Position numbers and translations under genes: made by a program | The notes under the pieces: model-generated | The model's database searches: none | Told to the model about the DNA's origin: nothing | The model's input: only the letters and a program-made list of their open reading frames with translations | Shown: positions 9,101-16,646 of the stretch, in pieces | How the letters are laid out: every line of letters starts with the position of its first letter | Position numbering within the stretch: position 1 is the stretch's first letter | Source of the DNA: Gonapodya sp. JEL0774 | Taxonomy: Eukaryota; Monoblepharomycota; Monoblepharidomycetes; Monoblepharidales; Gonapodyaceae | DNA length: 16,646 nucleotides | Direction: 5' to 3' | NCBI GenBank assembly: GCA_027604505.1 | Contig: JADIIX010000163.1 | Location: forward strand, 1-16,646

Positions 9101-11393
9101 GTCGTGCTGGTACGTAAGGGGTGAGGTGTGTTGCGAGGAGTTCACCATTATCCGCGCTTATTTGTGTGTGTGTGCTTGCTATCGATAGGACGAAGCACAT
9201 GTTATAAAAGACTTTACGAGGAGCAGGGCCAAGGCGTGTTCAGAACTTGCAGCTGAGAGGAGATGGTGCATAACGTGAGTGATGACTCCATCGTTCTCAC
9301 CAATGAGTCCCGTTTTCATCATCAACATCTCGCACAGCGGCACCCCTATCCTTAATCGTCTAGATGACCTTTATTCTCTCGTTCGATTCCTTCGCTTGGA
9401 CCCCTTTTCCTCCCGCGCAACATGGACATCTTCCATCGCTCGTCCTTTAAAGTCGGGTGACCCCATTGGAATCACCCGTCTCCAAACTCTCATGAAACTT
9501 GTCACGTTGCGTCGAACGAAAACCCAAACAGTGGCGGGTAAGCCTATTTTGGATCTTGTGCCCAGAGATGTGGAAGTAAGAAGGATGATCATGGTGGGGG
9601 AGGAGCGGGACACATACGAGAGAGCGGCAAAGATCGCGCACAAGATTTTCAGTGGATTAGTGCAAGCGGGGACGGTGGTGAGTTCCAATGACGTCGCATT
9701 AGGGTGGTGCTTCCAGACTGTGGTTGTCATTCACTCTTCAGATGAGCCACTATGTGCACGTTCTAGAAATGACGCTGCGGTTGAGACAGCTGGCGACACA
9801 TCCTGGTTTGTGCAAGAAAAAGCAGCTCGAGTTCCAGGGGATCAGTGGGTTTTCGAAATAGATCATTATTCAGCATCGTGGAATTTTTGGATCCCCAACC
9901 CTATCCCGTTCTTCCCCTTCAAACTTGCCATCTCTCCATAGTTGACCAGTACTCCGACGTCATTGACCTCTCGGATGACTCGGCTATGTCAAAGGATAAA
10001 GCGGTGGAAGCTCTTCAGGTCCTAAGAGACGCCGACCAAGACCAATGCGGGTTCTGCGGCATGACTGTCGAAGGCGTGGGAAATGATCGAGATGGAGGTG
10101 ACAAGGAAGGATCAAAGGTACCCGTGGTGACGCGGTGTGGCCACCTGTAAGTCGCTAGCGCAACGGATGGCGTTATTCCTCTATCATTGATCCTCTATCA
10201 TCAGGTATTGCAAAACCTGCGTTGACGAGAAGCTGGAAAGAAGCTCGATGTTTCAGTGTACTTTGTGTAACAAGTTCGCCGGGAAGGATGACGTACTCGA
10301 GATCTCTGACGACGATTGCGTGGTTCGTTTTATTCGTTGTGCAACCGGAAATGGCCTTGGTCTAGTGCTGACACACCATGCTGATCGTTAGAAGGGTCAG
10401 TCGATAACTGGCTCTACACCAGATCCTTTTCTGTCTGGACTCCCCGTGTGGGACGCGCCTTCGGGGACCCCAGTAGTAAAATCGTCCGAAGACGTGGTTT
10501 GGGACTTCTCTCGCCGAAGCACGAAAATTGCGGCACTTCTCCAGGACCTCACGTCCATCATCGCGGAAGGACATGCTCATGGTGAAGCTCCGGAAAAGTC
10601 TGTCGTGTTTTCCCAGTGGACGACTTTCCTCGACGTCATCGCTGTACACCTCCGGAATGAAGGCATACGATTCGTGCGTTTGGATGGCAAAATGCCCAGA
10701 CCCGAGCGAAACGCGGCTATGGAGAGGTTCAAGGCTGAGCCCGATGTTCTTGTGATGCTCGTTTCGCTAAAGGCGGGTGGAGTTGGGCTGAATTTAACCG
10801 TCGCCTCCCGGGTGAGTTGAGTCTTTCACATTAACAGGGTGACTCAAGTGGCTAATTGTCGACTTATTCGTGTAGGCTTTTCTCATGGAACCTTACTGGA
10901 ACAGAGCCGTCGAGAATCAGGCTATCGACAGGTGGGTGGTCCCGACTCTTCAGACACCAAGCTGCAGCGACTCACATGCCATTCATTGTTCTAGAATTCA
11001 CCGACTGGGCCAGAAAAGGAGAGTCAAGATCGTCCGTTATGTGATCAAGGTTAGTTCTCTTTGTGGCCAGGTTGGTAGATGTGGAGGCTTATCGTCAATG
11101 CTTCCATATCCTGAAAGGATTCTATTGAGGAAAATATTCTTAAATTGCAAGAAAAGAAGCAAGAATTGGTGAACATGGCTCTAACTGCAAGAGAGGATCA
11201 AGAAGAGGACGACGGTGACCGCAGTCAAAAGAAAAGAGGAAGAGGGGGAGAAGGAACTTCGAGGCAGCAGGTTCGTTTAGTTGAGACCCTTGGCGCTGTC
11301 TGTCGGTATACGAGCACTTCAAAATGCATGAATTCTCATCTTTTACAGAAACAGCAGAAGAGATTCGCTGAGCTCCAAAGTCTGTTCAGTTAA
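6122..11393 (+). CDS. RAD5: SNF2-family ATPase with internal RING finger (Rad5/HLTF-like DNA-damage-tolerance translocase and ubiquitin ligase)
   Basis: The order of parts is that of Rad5/HLTF. Exon 1 (6122 to about 7238) encodes a long Ser/Pro-rich acidic region. The next part (7239-7600) is unresolved. Later exons fit in phase: 7601-8378, 8466-8890, 8963-9109, 9189-9274, 9338-9677, 9742-9844, 9942-10146, 10205-10319, 10392-10811, 10876-10931, 10995-11049, 11118-11270 and 11349-11393. SNF2 motifs are YPHQRQALWFM, Walker A DDMGLGKT (split by the intron 8379-8465), TLIVCPLS, the Walker B box DEAH, TGTPILN and LRRTKT. A C3HC4 RING follows (CGFC, RCGHLYCKTC, CTLC), then the second helicase lobe (SVVFSQW, RLDGKM, SLKAGGVGLNL, HRLGQKRRV). 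The resolved exons give about 1,350 residues. By family knowledge it acts in the nucleus on stalled forks and polyubiquitinates PCNA with Ubc13-Mms2. Rad16 and Uls1 share this layout; the HLTF-like block SLQTSLYPHQRQALW and a possible HIRAN region favour Rad5/HLTF. Confidence 0.9.
7110..7760 (+). other. Possible diverged HIRAN-like region of the SNF2-RING gene, splicing unresolved
   Basis: Exon 1 ends with VDLGTVPCMVPFKVWP and EDVLVRKSRTKDNG, which resemble the first half of fungal HIRAN domains. After 7600 the frame reads ATQLASLPVTLSSLLGPIL and then PLELRFRGPAEL, like the second half. Between them, three frames compete. The best first intron is 7239-7301 (63 nt, CTGAT branch-like sequence). 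The last junction is probably donor 7558 (GTGAGT) with acceptor 7600. These two are out of phase, so another intron or a frame error must lie between 7302 and 7557. Confidence 0.35.
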
Positions 11394-11687
11394 GTCATGG
11401 TCTCGACGTGTCTGTGTTTTCCGTTTCTATCTCTCCGACGTTGCGGAGCTCCTTGATGAGGCGAATTTTGTGACCAAGTCAGCAGTACATGGAGGGTCTT
11501 CCATTTGAATGAACGCATCATTGTTGTTAGAGGATCCTGATAGAAGCACATTATTGTACAGATTTACAGTGTTAGCCTGATGTAATCGACGCCACGTTTT
11601 CTACCGCGGTTTTAACAATATGGAATACTCTATGCAAATCGTGCTCATATTGAGCGTAGAGAACAAGTTCGTGTGCACCACCTGGGC
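11394..11687. other. Convergent 3' intergenic region
   Basis: About 290 bases lie between the stop of the SNF2-RING gene and the predicted stop of the minus-strand gene that follows. I see no gene, repeat or clear polyadenylation signal in it. Confidence 0.5.
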
Positions 11688-12908
11688 TCACTGGTGTGTG
11701 CTCCACGACGTAAATTCGATAATTTGGTGGGTCGTTATACGCCATAGTCGTGGAACTCTGGACACGACTCTATTGCGGTGAACCTCGTCGCACGGTGTAC
11801 CGACAGCACTCACCGTCATCTCACTCACCTGCTCGCCGACCCCCACCCCCACGTGCGGAGATCGGCAAAGGTCAGCTTCTGCGAGAGCAGCTTGGATTAA
11901 GGCGGACAGGTCCGGCTGAAAGAGGAACGACTGTGTTGGGTTCGGAGAAAGTGCCAACTTGGTCCGATGTCGATAGGCCCAATCTGGCAGAGACACGGGT
12001 TTTCCTTTAAAAAAAAGAGTCCACCCCTTCACTCTCTTTCGGTGCCCCCCGCCGCTCCGTTCCTTCGCAACCTACCCGGAACCTGTCTGGCCGCGACTTT
12101 GCCCACGCGGACCGGGACTGTTCTCCAAAACGACCAGCGCGGTCCCGCCCCGGCCCCCGTCCCCGCCCCCGCCGCTTCCCCATCCCCATTCCCATCCCCA
12201 TCCTCCACCACCGTCCACCTCACCAGCACGTCCACCGTATCCCCCCACCACTGTGCAGGCACGGTGACTACCCCGCCCACCGTGGCCACCTCGCGCGGGG
12301 GCACGTCCGACCCGGACCCCCTCCACCTGCGCACCTCGCAGCCCCGGGGTTCCCTCACGGACCACGAGAGGTCCCGCACCGGCCGGTGGGGATCCCCGTT
12401 GTTGTAGAATTGCAAAAGGAGCAGCAAGTCCCCCGGTACGGCCTGCACGGGGCGCATCGAGACCGCGCGGAGCTCCAACGAGTCGTCGTCGCGGTAGGAC
12501 CCGGTCTTGAGACTCGCCGTGGCGGGCTTGGAGCCCCACAGCGGCGTGACGGGGAGGCCGCGCCCCAGGTTTGAAAAGGGGGGGGGTTGGTGGTGGTGGT
12601 GGTGGTCGCCGACCCCCACGCGCGTCCACGGAGGCCCGACCGAGATTTCCAGCGAGAGTTGCTCCAGGTTGTCCTTGAGAGCGCGCAAAATGCGGATTTT
12701 GGAGCGGACGTTGTCGTGGGCGGCGCGGCCCGCGGCAACTTGGGCCGCGATGGCTCGGTGGAGGGCAGAGAGTGCGGGATGGTCTGGCGGTTGTGGTGAT
12801 TTCGGGGGAGGAGAAAGGCAGGCGGTTGGTTTGCCAAGAGGTAGAAATAAGAAACCGATCGGATTTTCGTAGAGCTTTACCTTGATCGGATGGGTCGTTC
12901 GTTTGCAT
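11688..12908 (-). CDS. Unrecognised protein with N-terminal coiled coil and beta-rich domain
   Basis: Proposed exons are 12908-12881, 12783-12083 and 11915-11688 (318 residues). The first intron (12784-12880) is well supported: it joins MQTNDPSDQ in phase to DHPALSALHRAIAAQV. Residues about 10-60 look like a charged coiled coil (AAHDNVRSKIRILRALKDNL). A run of five His within a GT-rich microsatellite follows. Next is a stretch with beta-sandwich-like alternation (LELRAVSM, DLLLLLQFYNNGDP, VRDLSWSVREPR, VDVLVRWTVVEDG), and then a Gly/Asp/Ala low-complexity run. The second intron (11916-12082, 167 nt, donor GTTCCG) is less certain; a GTAGGT donor nine bases further would end the protein earlier. 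An in-frame ATG at 13025 could add 39 Trp-rich residues, but I prefer 12908. The gene is much richer in GC than its flanks. I do not recognise the family. Confidence 0.6.
12586..12606 (+). repeat. G-run and GGT microsatellite inside the unrecognised gene
   Basis: A run of G is followed by repeated TGG triplets on the plus strand. Read on the coding (minus) strand it encodes Asp-His-His-His-His-His-Gln-Pro. Its length is probably polymorphic. Confidence 0.85.
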
Positions 12909-13349
12909 TCTTTGTTGGATAGAGGGGTGGAGAATCTCCCACAGCCAACAGCCGATCCAAACCCAACTCCACCCCAAACGCACAAATTTATGTGGATTTA
13001 TGTTCACCCCACGCACTTTCTCCATTCATGATATCCGGCCAGATTCTGCTTACGTGTATTTTTTCACTTGGATGCGTACATGCTACTACGACTCATTATT
13101 CCTCCTCCATTACCCCATATGTTCCGAACCCAAACGAATCCCAAAACAAAAAAGAAGAAAAAAATCGGACATGCACATGCAAAGCTTCAGGTCTCTTGCA
13201 AATGTACAAAGCTGCCGCTGCGATGAATGAAAAGGGTGGTGCTATGCTACTGTACAGCGAGTGTCGGACAGGACAGGACAGGACAGGGTGCCCAAAAGCG
13301 CAAACTCGTTCATGTGTGTATACGGACTTTTTCGGCCCTGAACCCCCGA
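12909..13349. other. Intergenic: upstream of the unrecognised gene, downstream of the cyclin
   Basis: Both neighbours are on the minus strand, so this stretch should hold the cyclin 3' end and the promoter of the next gene. A run rich in A (about 13143-13162) and a GGACA repeat are visible. Plus-strand frames here are short and carry no motif. Confidence 0.45.
13267..13286 (+). repeat. Short tandem repeat (GGACA)n
   Basis: Four head-to-tail copies of a five-base unit begin at about 13266, downstream of the cyclin stop codon and so probably in its 3' UTR or flank. Confidence 0.8.
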
Positions 13350-14704
13350 CTATTGGGGTGTCGACAAGGCGAGCTGTACCAGAGCGGATGAAAGAGGAAC
13401 CGTGGTTGGTTCCAGGGTGGTGAGGGTGCGGAGTCGTTCACCAAGCTACGTGAGGGGACAATTGGTCATGTCAGCGTTCTGTGCGTTGGGGTGATTCGGA
13501 TGGATACAACACGCGCACGCACACAAAGCGTGCCCGCCTCTACTCACGTTGGCACCAGGGTCTCCATGAGCCATGAGGAGTGACTCGGACGCGAGCAATG
13601 CGGCGCAGGCGAGTGCGAGCGGGTGTGTGGAGGAGAAGGACGAGTGGAGGAGCGACGCGCCGGCGAGTCGTCGGGCAAGGTCGACAATCTCGTGTCGGAC
13701 GCTAGACGTGAGGAAGGTGCAGGCGTCGACGGAAAGATCAGAGGGTTTGAGCGGGGGGGCGACGGAGGTCGTGGCGGAGGGGGGTTCGGAAGAGTGCTGG
13801 TCGGCGACGTCGACTCCGCTGTCTCGTCGGAAGAGTTTCACTCGAAGTGGGTCCGAAGCGTGCGCCGCGGCGCCTTCGTACTCTTCGTCGAACAAGTCCA
13901 AGAAGGCGTTGCAACCGCGGAATCCGAGGTCGAAGTTGAGCACGCTGAGGAGGCGCTTCTCCATTTCGTACACGGCTGCGGGCGTGTAGTATCCTGCGCA
14001 GAGAGTGACGACGTGGGATACGGTGAAGGCGGAGACGGGGAGTTCTTCGTATTTGGAGGCGACGAAGAGGGAGACGCAGCCGAGGAGTTGTCTGGAAGGA
14101 GGGAGACAAGGTCAACACGAGAGAGGAGAGTCCAAGAGAGAGTGAACTCATGAAGGTATATAATAGTATGCATCAGCCATGGTACTCACAAATCGGTCTT
14201 CGGAATTCTCCTAGAGGAAAGGTATCGGTCGATGCAGTTGACAGCCAAGGTCAAGGTTTTCGGTTCCAAGCGGGAGGCGAGAGTGACTTCGGTCAGCCAT
14301 TCGACCAATGTTGCCCTCACTGAGAAAAAGAGTGGGGGAGGAGAGGAATGAGAACGGAACACGGGTTTGGGAACCCTGAGATGAGGAGGAAGCGGCGGAT
14401 GCAACACCGACACGGCGGGCGGCGCAACACTCACTCTGCTCGTTTATCTCGGTTTGGTAGCGCATGAAATTGGGTATTGGGATGCGAGATTCCTGGTAAA
14501 ACGGACAGAGGTGTGGGAGAAGTGATGGGAATGGTGGGGGTGTTACTAGATAATAGTCACCTCCGCTTGGATGAAGTGAGCCAAGAAATGCTGGGAGTAT
14601 TCAGAGAAGCCATCCGAGAATGAAGGAAGATGGGAATAGGAAAGAGGGGAAGTGGTGGAGGAGAGAGCGGGAGCGGGAGAGAGGAGTTGAGGGGAGGAGA
14701 GCAT
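13350..14704 (-). CDS. A/B-type cyclin
   Basis: Five exons fit in phase: 14704-14561, 14492-14435, 14319-14190, 14091-13548 and 13445-13350, giving 323 residues. The first cyclin fold is clear: NFMRYQTEINEQ, MRATLVEWLTEV (68-79), LAVNCIDRYLSS, LQLLGCVSLFVASKYEEL and YEMEKRLLSVLNFDL. By family knowledge this fold binds and activates a cyclin-dependent kinase. The second fold is more diverged (HEIVDLARRLAGASLL, LALACAALLASESLL) and ends LGERLRTLTTLEP...LSTPQ. Two points are odd. The N-terminus before the fold is only about 35-45 Ser/Pro-rich residues and has no RxxL destruction box, unlike typical mitotic cyclins. The link between the two folds carries about 45 extra Ser/Pro/Asp-rich residues. 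The start at 14704 is the first ATG in frame. The last intron (13446-13547) has a good GCTGACA branch-like site. Which CDK it serves cannot be told. Confidence 0.9.
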
Positions 14705-15240
14705 TGGTGGTGTTGAATACGGGGTGGTGGGGTGGGGTTGGTGGGGGTGACAGAAAGGAACAGAAGGGAATAGAAAGAAAGGGAGGCAGAGCAGAGAGGC
14801 AAAAGGGGGAGAACGAGAGCGTGAGAGTGTGGGGTGTTGATGTTGACAGGTCTGCAGCACTCGAGATATAAAAAGCCTCCGTCATGGAACCTGGAACAAT
14901 GAATCTCCCAAGATCCCTCCGCCCACAGGCCCAGACCCAGGACCACCCCAGGACCCGCCAAGGCCCTGTCATCCATCCCTCAGGTCTTATTTATACTATG
15001 ATAATGATGGAGCCCTCTTCCTTCCTTTTTCCTCCCCTTCTATTCCTATTTCTCTCTCTTATTTCTTATTCTTTCTTTCTCTTAATAATATTCTTTCTCT
15101 CCATACTCTCTCTGCTCCTCTTCTTTCTTATCCTGCTTCCGCCACCCCTATTCATTCTCCTATCTCCGAGTCCCGCACTCTCTACTTTTATTCCGCTTCC
15201 TCTCTCAATATCCTCTTGCTTTCTTTTTATTCATTCGTAA
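14600..15240. other. Opposed purine-rich and pyrimidine-rich tracts upstream of the cyclin
   Basis: The plus strand is strongly purine-rich from about 14605 to 14825 and strongly pyrimidine-rich from about 15008 to 15236. A TATAAAA box (14867-14873, plus orientation) lies between them. The first tract overlaps cyclin exon 1 and its upstream region, where it is CT-rich on the coding strand, a common feature of fungal promoters. The second tract has no matching gene: the frame through it is leucine/serine/phenylalanine-rich, as any CT-rich DNA would give. Confidence 0.6.
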
Positions 15241-15808
15241 AGAGCTCTTGCTTTGTAAAGGAGAATCCAACCGTGCTGTAATAGTTTTGGGACGCCGGTC
15301 CCTGTCTACATATTTGTTCCGCCCTTTGCTTGATCCACCCGGGAACACCACATGCTCAAACTTGTATCCCCACCCCACTCTCGGCTTGTGTAATTCATTC
15401 TTCTCTCAGCTGTTTACATCCACCCGTAATGTGTGTCGTGCGAACTTGAAGAGCGGCCTGGTCACTTTCTCCGACTCTTCAACACCGTACCTATTGGAAA
15501 CACAACGTGGGTGCGGTGCCGTGCGTCATCCCAGCAAAACATGTCAGGTTCACGGGTCACACAACACCCGCTCTATGGAAGGGCAGGGTCAAAGAACCGA
15601 TTGTTCCCCCGCCACCCGCCATCCGCCCGAAATTTTGAAATGTTCCATCGCCCTTCTCTTTTTTTGTTGTGTGTGTGCGTGTTTTGAAACTTTAGTCATG
15701 TATTCATCACATCCACTTCCAAAAGCAAAAGACAAGTTAGTTGTAAAACAAGCCTCATTCTCAATTTCCCAATATCCCACCCCCTCCCGTGCCCGTGCCC
15801 GTGCACGC
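15241..15808. other. Intergenic region, no supported gene
   Basis: This is the space between the CT tract and the 3' end of the HD-domain gene. A long plus-strand frame crosses it from 15248 but starts with TTG, lacks motifs and runs antisense through the exons to the right. Tandem CCCGTG units (about 15786-15804) lie just after the HD-gene stop. Confidence 0.45.
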
Positions 15809-16514
15809 TCAAAGCCGCCCCTCCACCGCCGGCGCCGCTTCCTCCCTCTTGTAAATACTCCTCTTTGGATGCGCAAACACACGCTGAACCATCGGAACGA
15901 AAAACTCAAGGGGCTGAAATGGGGATTCAAAGCATGTGATGTTGAGATACTGAGATACTACGGTTGGAAAGAGACGGGTGCTCCGGTGCTCCGGTGCCCC
16001 CTTCCCACCATACCAAACTGTGACTCAATTCCATCCTTTTTTTTTTTTTTTCCTTGCTTCCGCACACATACGAGCGTACCACCCGTCACTCCACGACACG
16101 TTGGGGCAAACACAAAATACGAAAAAAAAATAAGAAGAAGAAGAAGAGTCCAAACTCACCTCGCTCTTGTACTCTGGATCAAACGCCGGACAATCGTACT
16201 TGTTGACAAACTCCCAGCACTCCTTGTACCTTGATCGCGGGACCAGTCCCACACAGCAGATAAATGAAAGGGAAGTCGTACGGCAGGTTACCACATCAAA
16301 ATTTGCGACACAGTAATAAAATATCCCAACCGTCCGCTCGGCAAAACAAAAGAAAGGCTTCCCAGTTCCACAGTCCGTCTTGCCCATCTTCTTCTTTCCC
16401 CTCCCATCTCAATTCTCACCAGGGATGGTCACGGTACTTTTCGTGCATGTTCTTGTCCAGTCCAATGTACTCGAAGAAGTACCGGCCTTGGAACTCAGCG
16501 TGGTGTTCGATGAT
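15809..16514 (-). CDS. HD-domain protein, PhnZ/mixed-valent diiron oxygenase-like (3' part, partial)
   Basis: Three C-terminal exons fit in phase: 16514-16420, 16229-16160 and 15913-15809. They read IIEHHAEFQGRYFFEYIGLD, then KNMHEKYRDHPW, YKECWEFVNKYDCPAF, DPEYKSE, and PLEFFVPMVQRVFAHP to the end. This matches the C-terminal region I know from HD-domain proteins near bacterial phosphonate-degradation genes (pattern FDQxxFDPxYxxxPLEHFEPMVRRVF). Those include PhnZ, an iron oxygenase that cleaves a carbon-phosphorus bond and is distantly related to myo-inositol oxygenase. The metal-binding His/Asp residues lie in upstream exons beyond the right edge, so activity cannot be judged. The acceptor at 16515 is the nearest AG to a CTAAC branch-like sequence at about 16573. 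The two introns (190 and 246 nt) are longer than others in the window, and the second holds an A/T run and short direct repeats. Confidence 0.7.
15914..16159 (-). other. Long repeat-bearing intron of the HD-domain gene
   Basis: The donor GTGAGT (16159) and acceptor TTTCAG (15914) join GAG to CCC in phase. The 246-nt intron contains a 14-base T run on the plus strand (16037-16050), a duplicated GGTGCTCC unit (about 15979-15996) and a duplicated GAGATACT unit (about 15943-15957). Most other introns here are under 115 nt, so this one may have grown by slippage. Confidence 0.7.
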
Positions 16515-16626
16515 CTGTTCACCCCAACGTAAACGTGTCGAGCGGATCGGTATTCCAAGTGACAAAAGATACCGTTAGAAAATACGGTAAATCAAAAATT
16601 AAATAATATTAGCCCCTGCCATCCTC

Positions 16627-16638
16627 CCCCCCCCCCCC
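16627..16638 (+). repeat. Poly-C run at the right edge
   Basis: An uninterrupted run of C closes the window and is followed by GGCGGGCG. It lies upstream of the visible HD-gene exons, probably in an intron. Such runs are prone to length errors in sequencing and to assembly breaks. Confidence 0.8.
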
Positions 16639-16646
16639 GGCGGGCG

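Noticed and set aside
12072-13025. Long overlapping minus-strand frames in the GC-rich gene
   Set aside because: Arg/Pro/Gly-rich readings typical of the wrong frame in GC-rich DNA. The chosen frame alone gives a clean first splice, a coiled coil and beta-like alternation.
13573-14153. Plus-strand frames over the cyclin
   Set aside because: They are shadows of the cyclin exons, which show the conserved cyclin motifs on the minus strand.
14884-15240. Plus-strand frame with an apparent multi-span hydrophobic protein after a TATA box
   Set aside because: The hydrophobic Leu/Phe/Ser run is a direct result of the pyrimidine tract; there is no family signal.
15248-16234. 987-nt plus-strand open frame
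   Set aside because: It starts with TTG, shows no motif, is rich in residues expected from CT-rich and A-run DNA, and runs antisense through the well-supported exons of the HD-domain gene.
1-16646. CRISPR array, prokaryotic operon, insertion sequence or viral insert
   Set aside because: There are no spaced repeats, no transposase or viral motifs and no Shine-Dalgarno-led gene runs; the genes are intron-containing and eukaryotic.

Overview
The window looks like nuclear DNA from a fungus. Genes are close together and on both strands. They are cut by many short introns, mostly 43-115 nt, with GTGAGT/GTAAGT-type donors and NAG acceptors, and the proteins read as fungal families. The lineage cannot be fixed from the sequence; an early-diverging fungus or a basidiomycete would both fit. 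Because of the introns, no gene is one open frame. I rebuilt the gene models by hand, requiring splice sites, reading phase and family motifs to agree.

Layout, left to right. A tRNA-Lys(CUU) lies on the minus strand (3-75). About 1.6 kb follows with no convincing gene, but it holds a diverged tandem duplication of about 142 bp (419-704). On the plus strand, 1699-3782 encodes a membrane-anchored alpha/beta hydrolase of the isoprenylcysteine methylesterase/arylformamidase-like group in eight exons. Convergent to it, 4000-5616 (minus) encodes a complete six-exon relative of D-3-phosphoglycerate dehydrogenase in which the Arg, Glu and His of the active site are all replaced. Divergent from that, 6122-11393 (plus) is a large SNF2 ATPase with an internal RING finger, of the Rad5/HLTF type. 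Then come three minus-strand genes: an unrecognised coiled-coil protein (11688-12908), an A/B-type cyclin (13350-14704) and the 3' part of an HD-domain protein related to PhnZ-like mixed-valent diiron oxygenases (15809 to beyond 16514). The last gene continues past the right edge.

The genes do not form a pathway. The SNF2-RING protein (DNA-damage tolerance) and the cyclin (cell cycle) are ordinary nuclear genes, and the hydrolase, the dehydrogenase-like protein and the HD protein are metabolic families. The most unusual item is the dehydrogenase relative: its NAD-binding fold and C-terminal ACT domain are kept, the catalytic residues are lost, and the reading frame is intact. That suggests a selected pseudoenzyme rather than a decaying gene.
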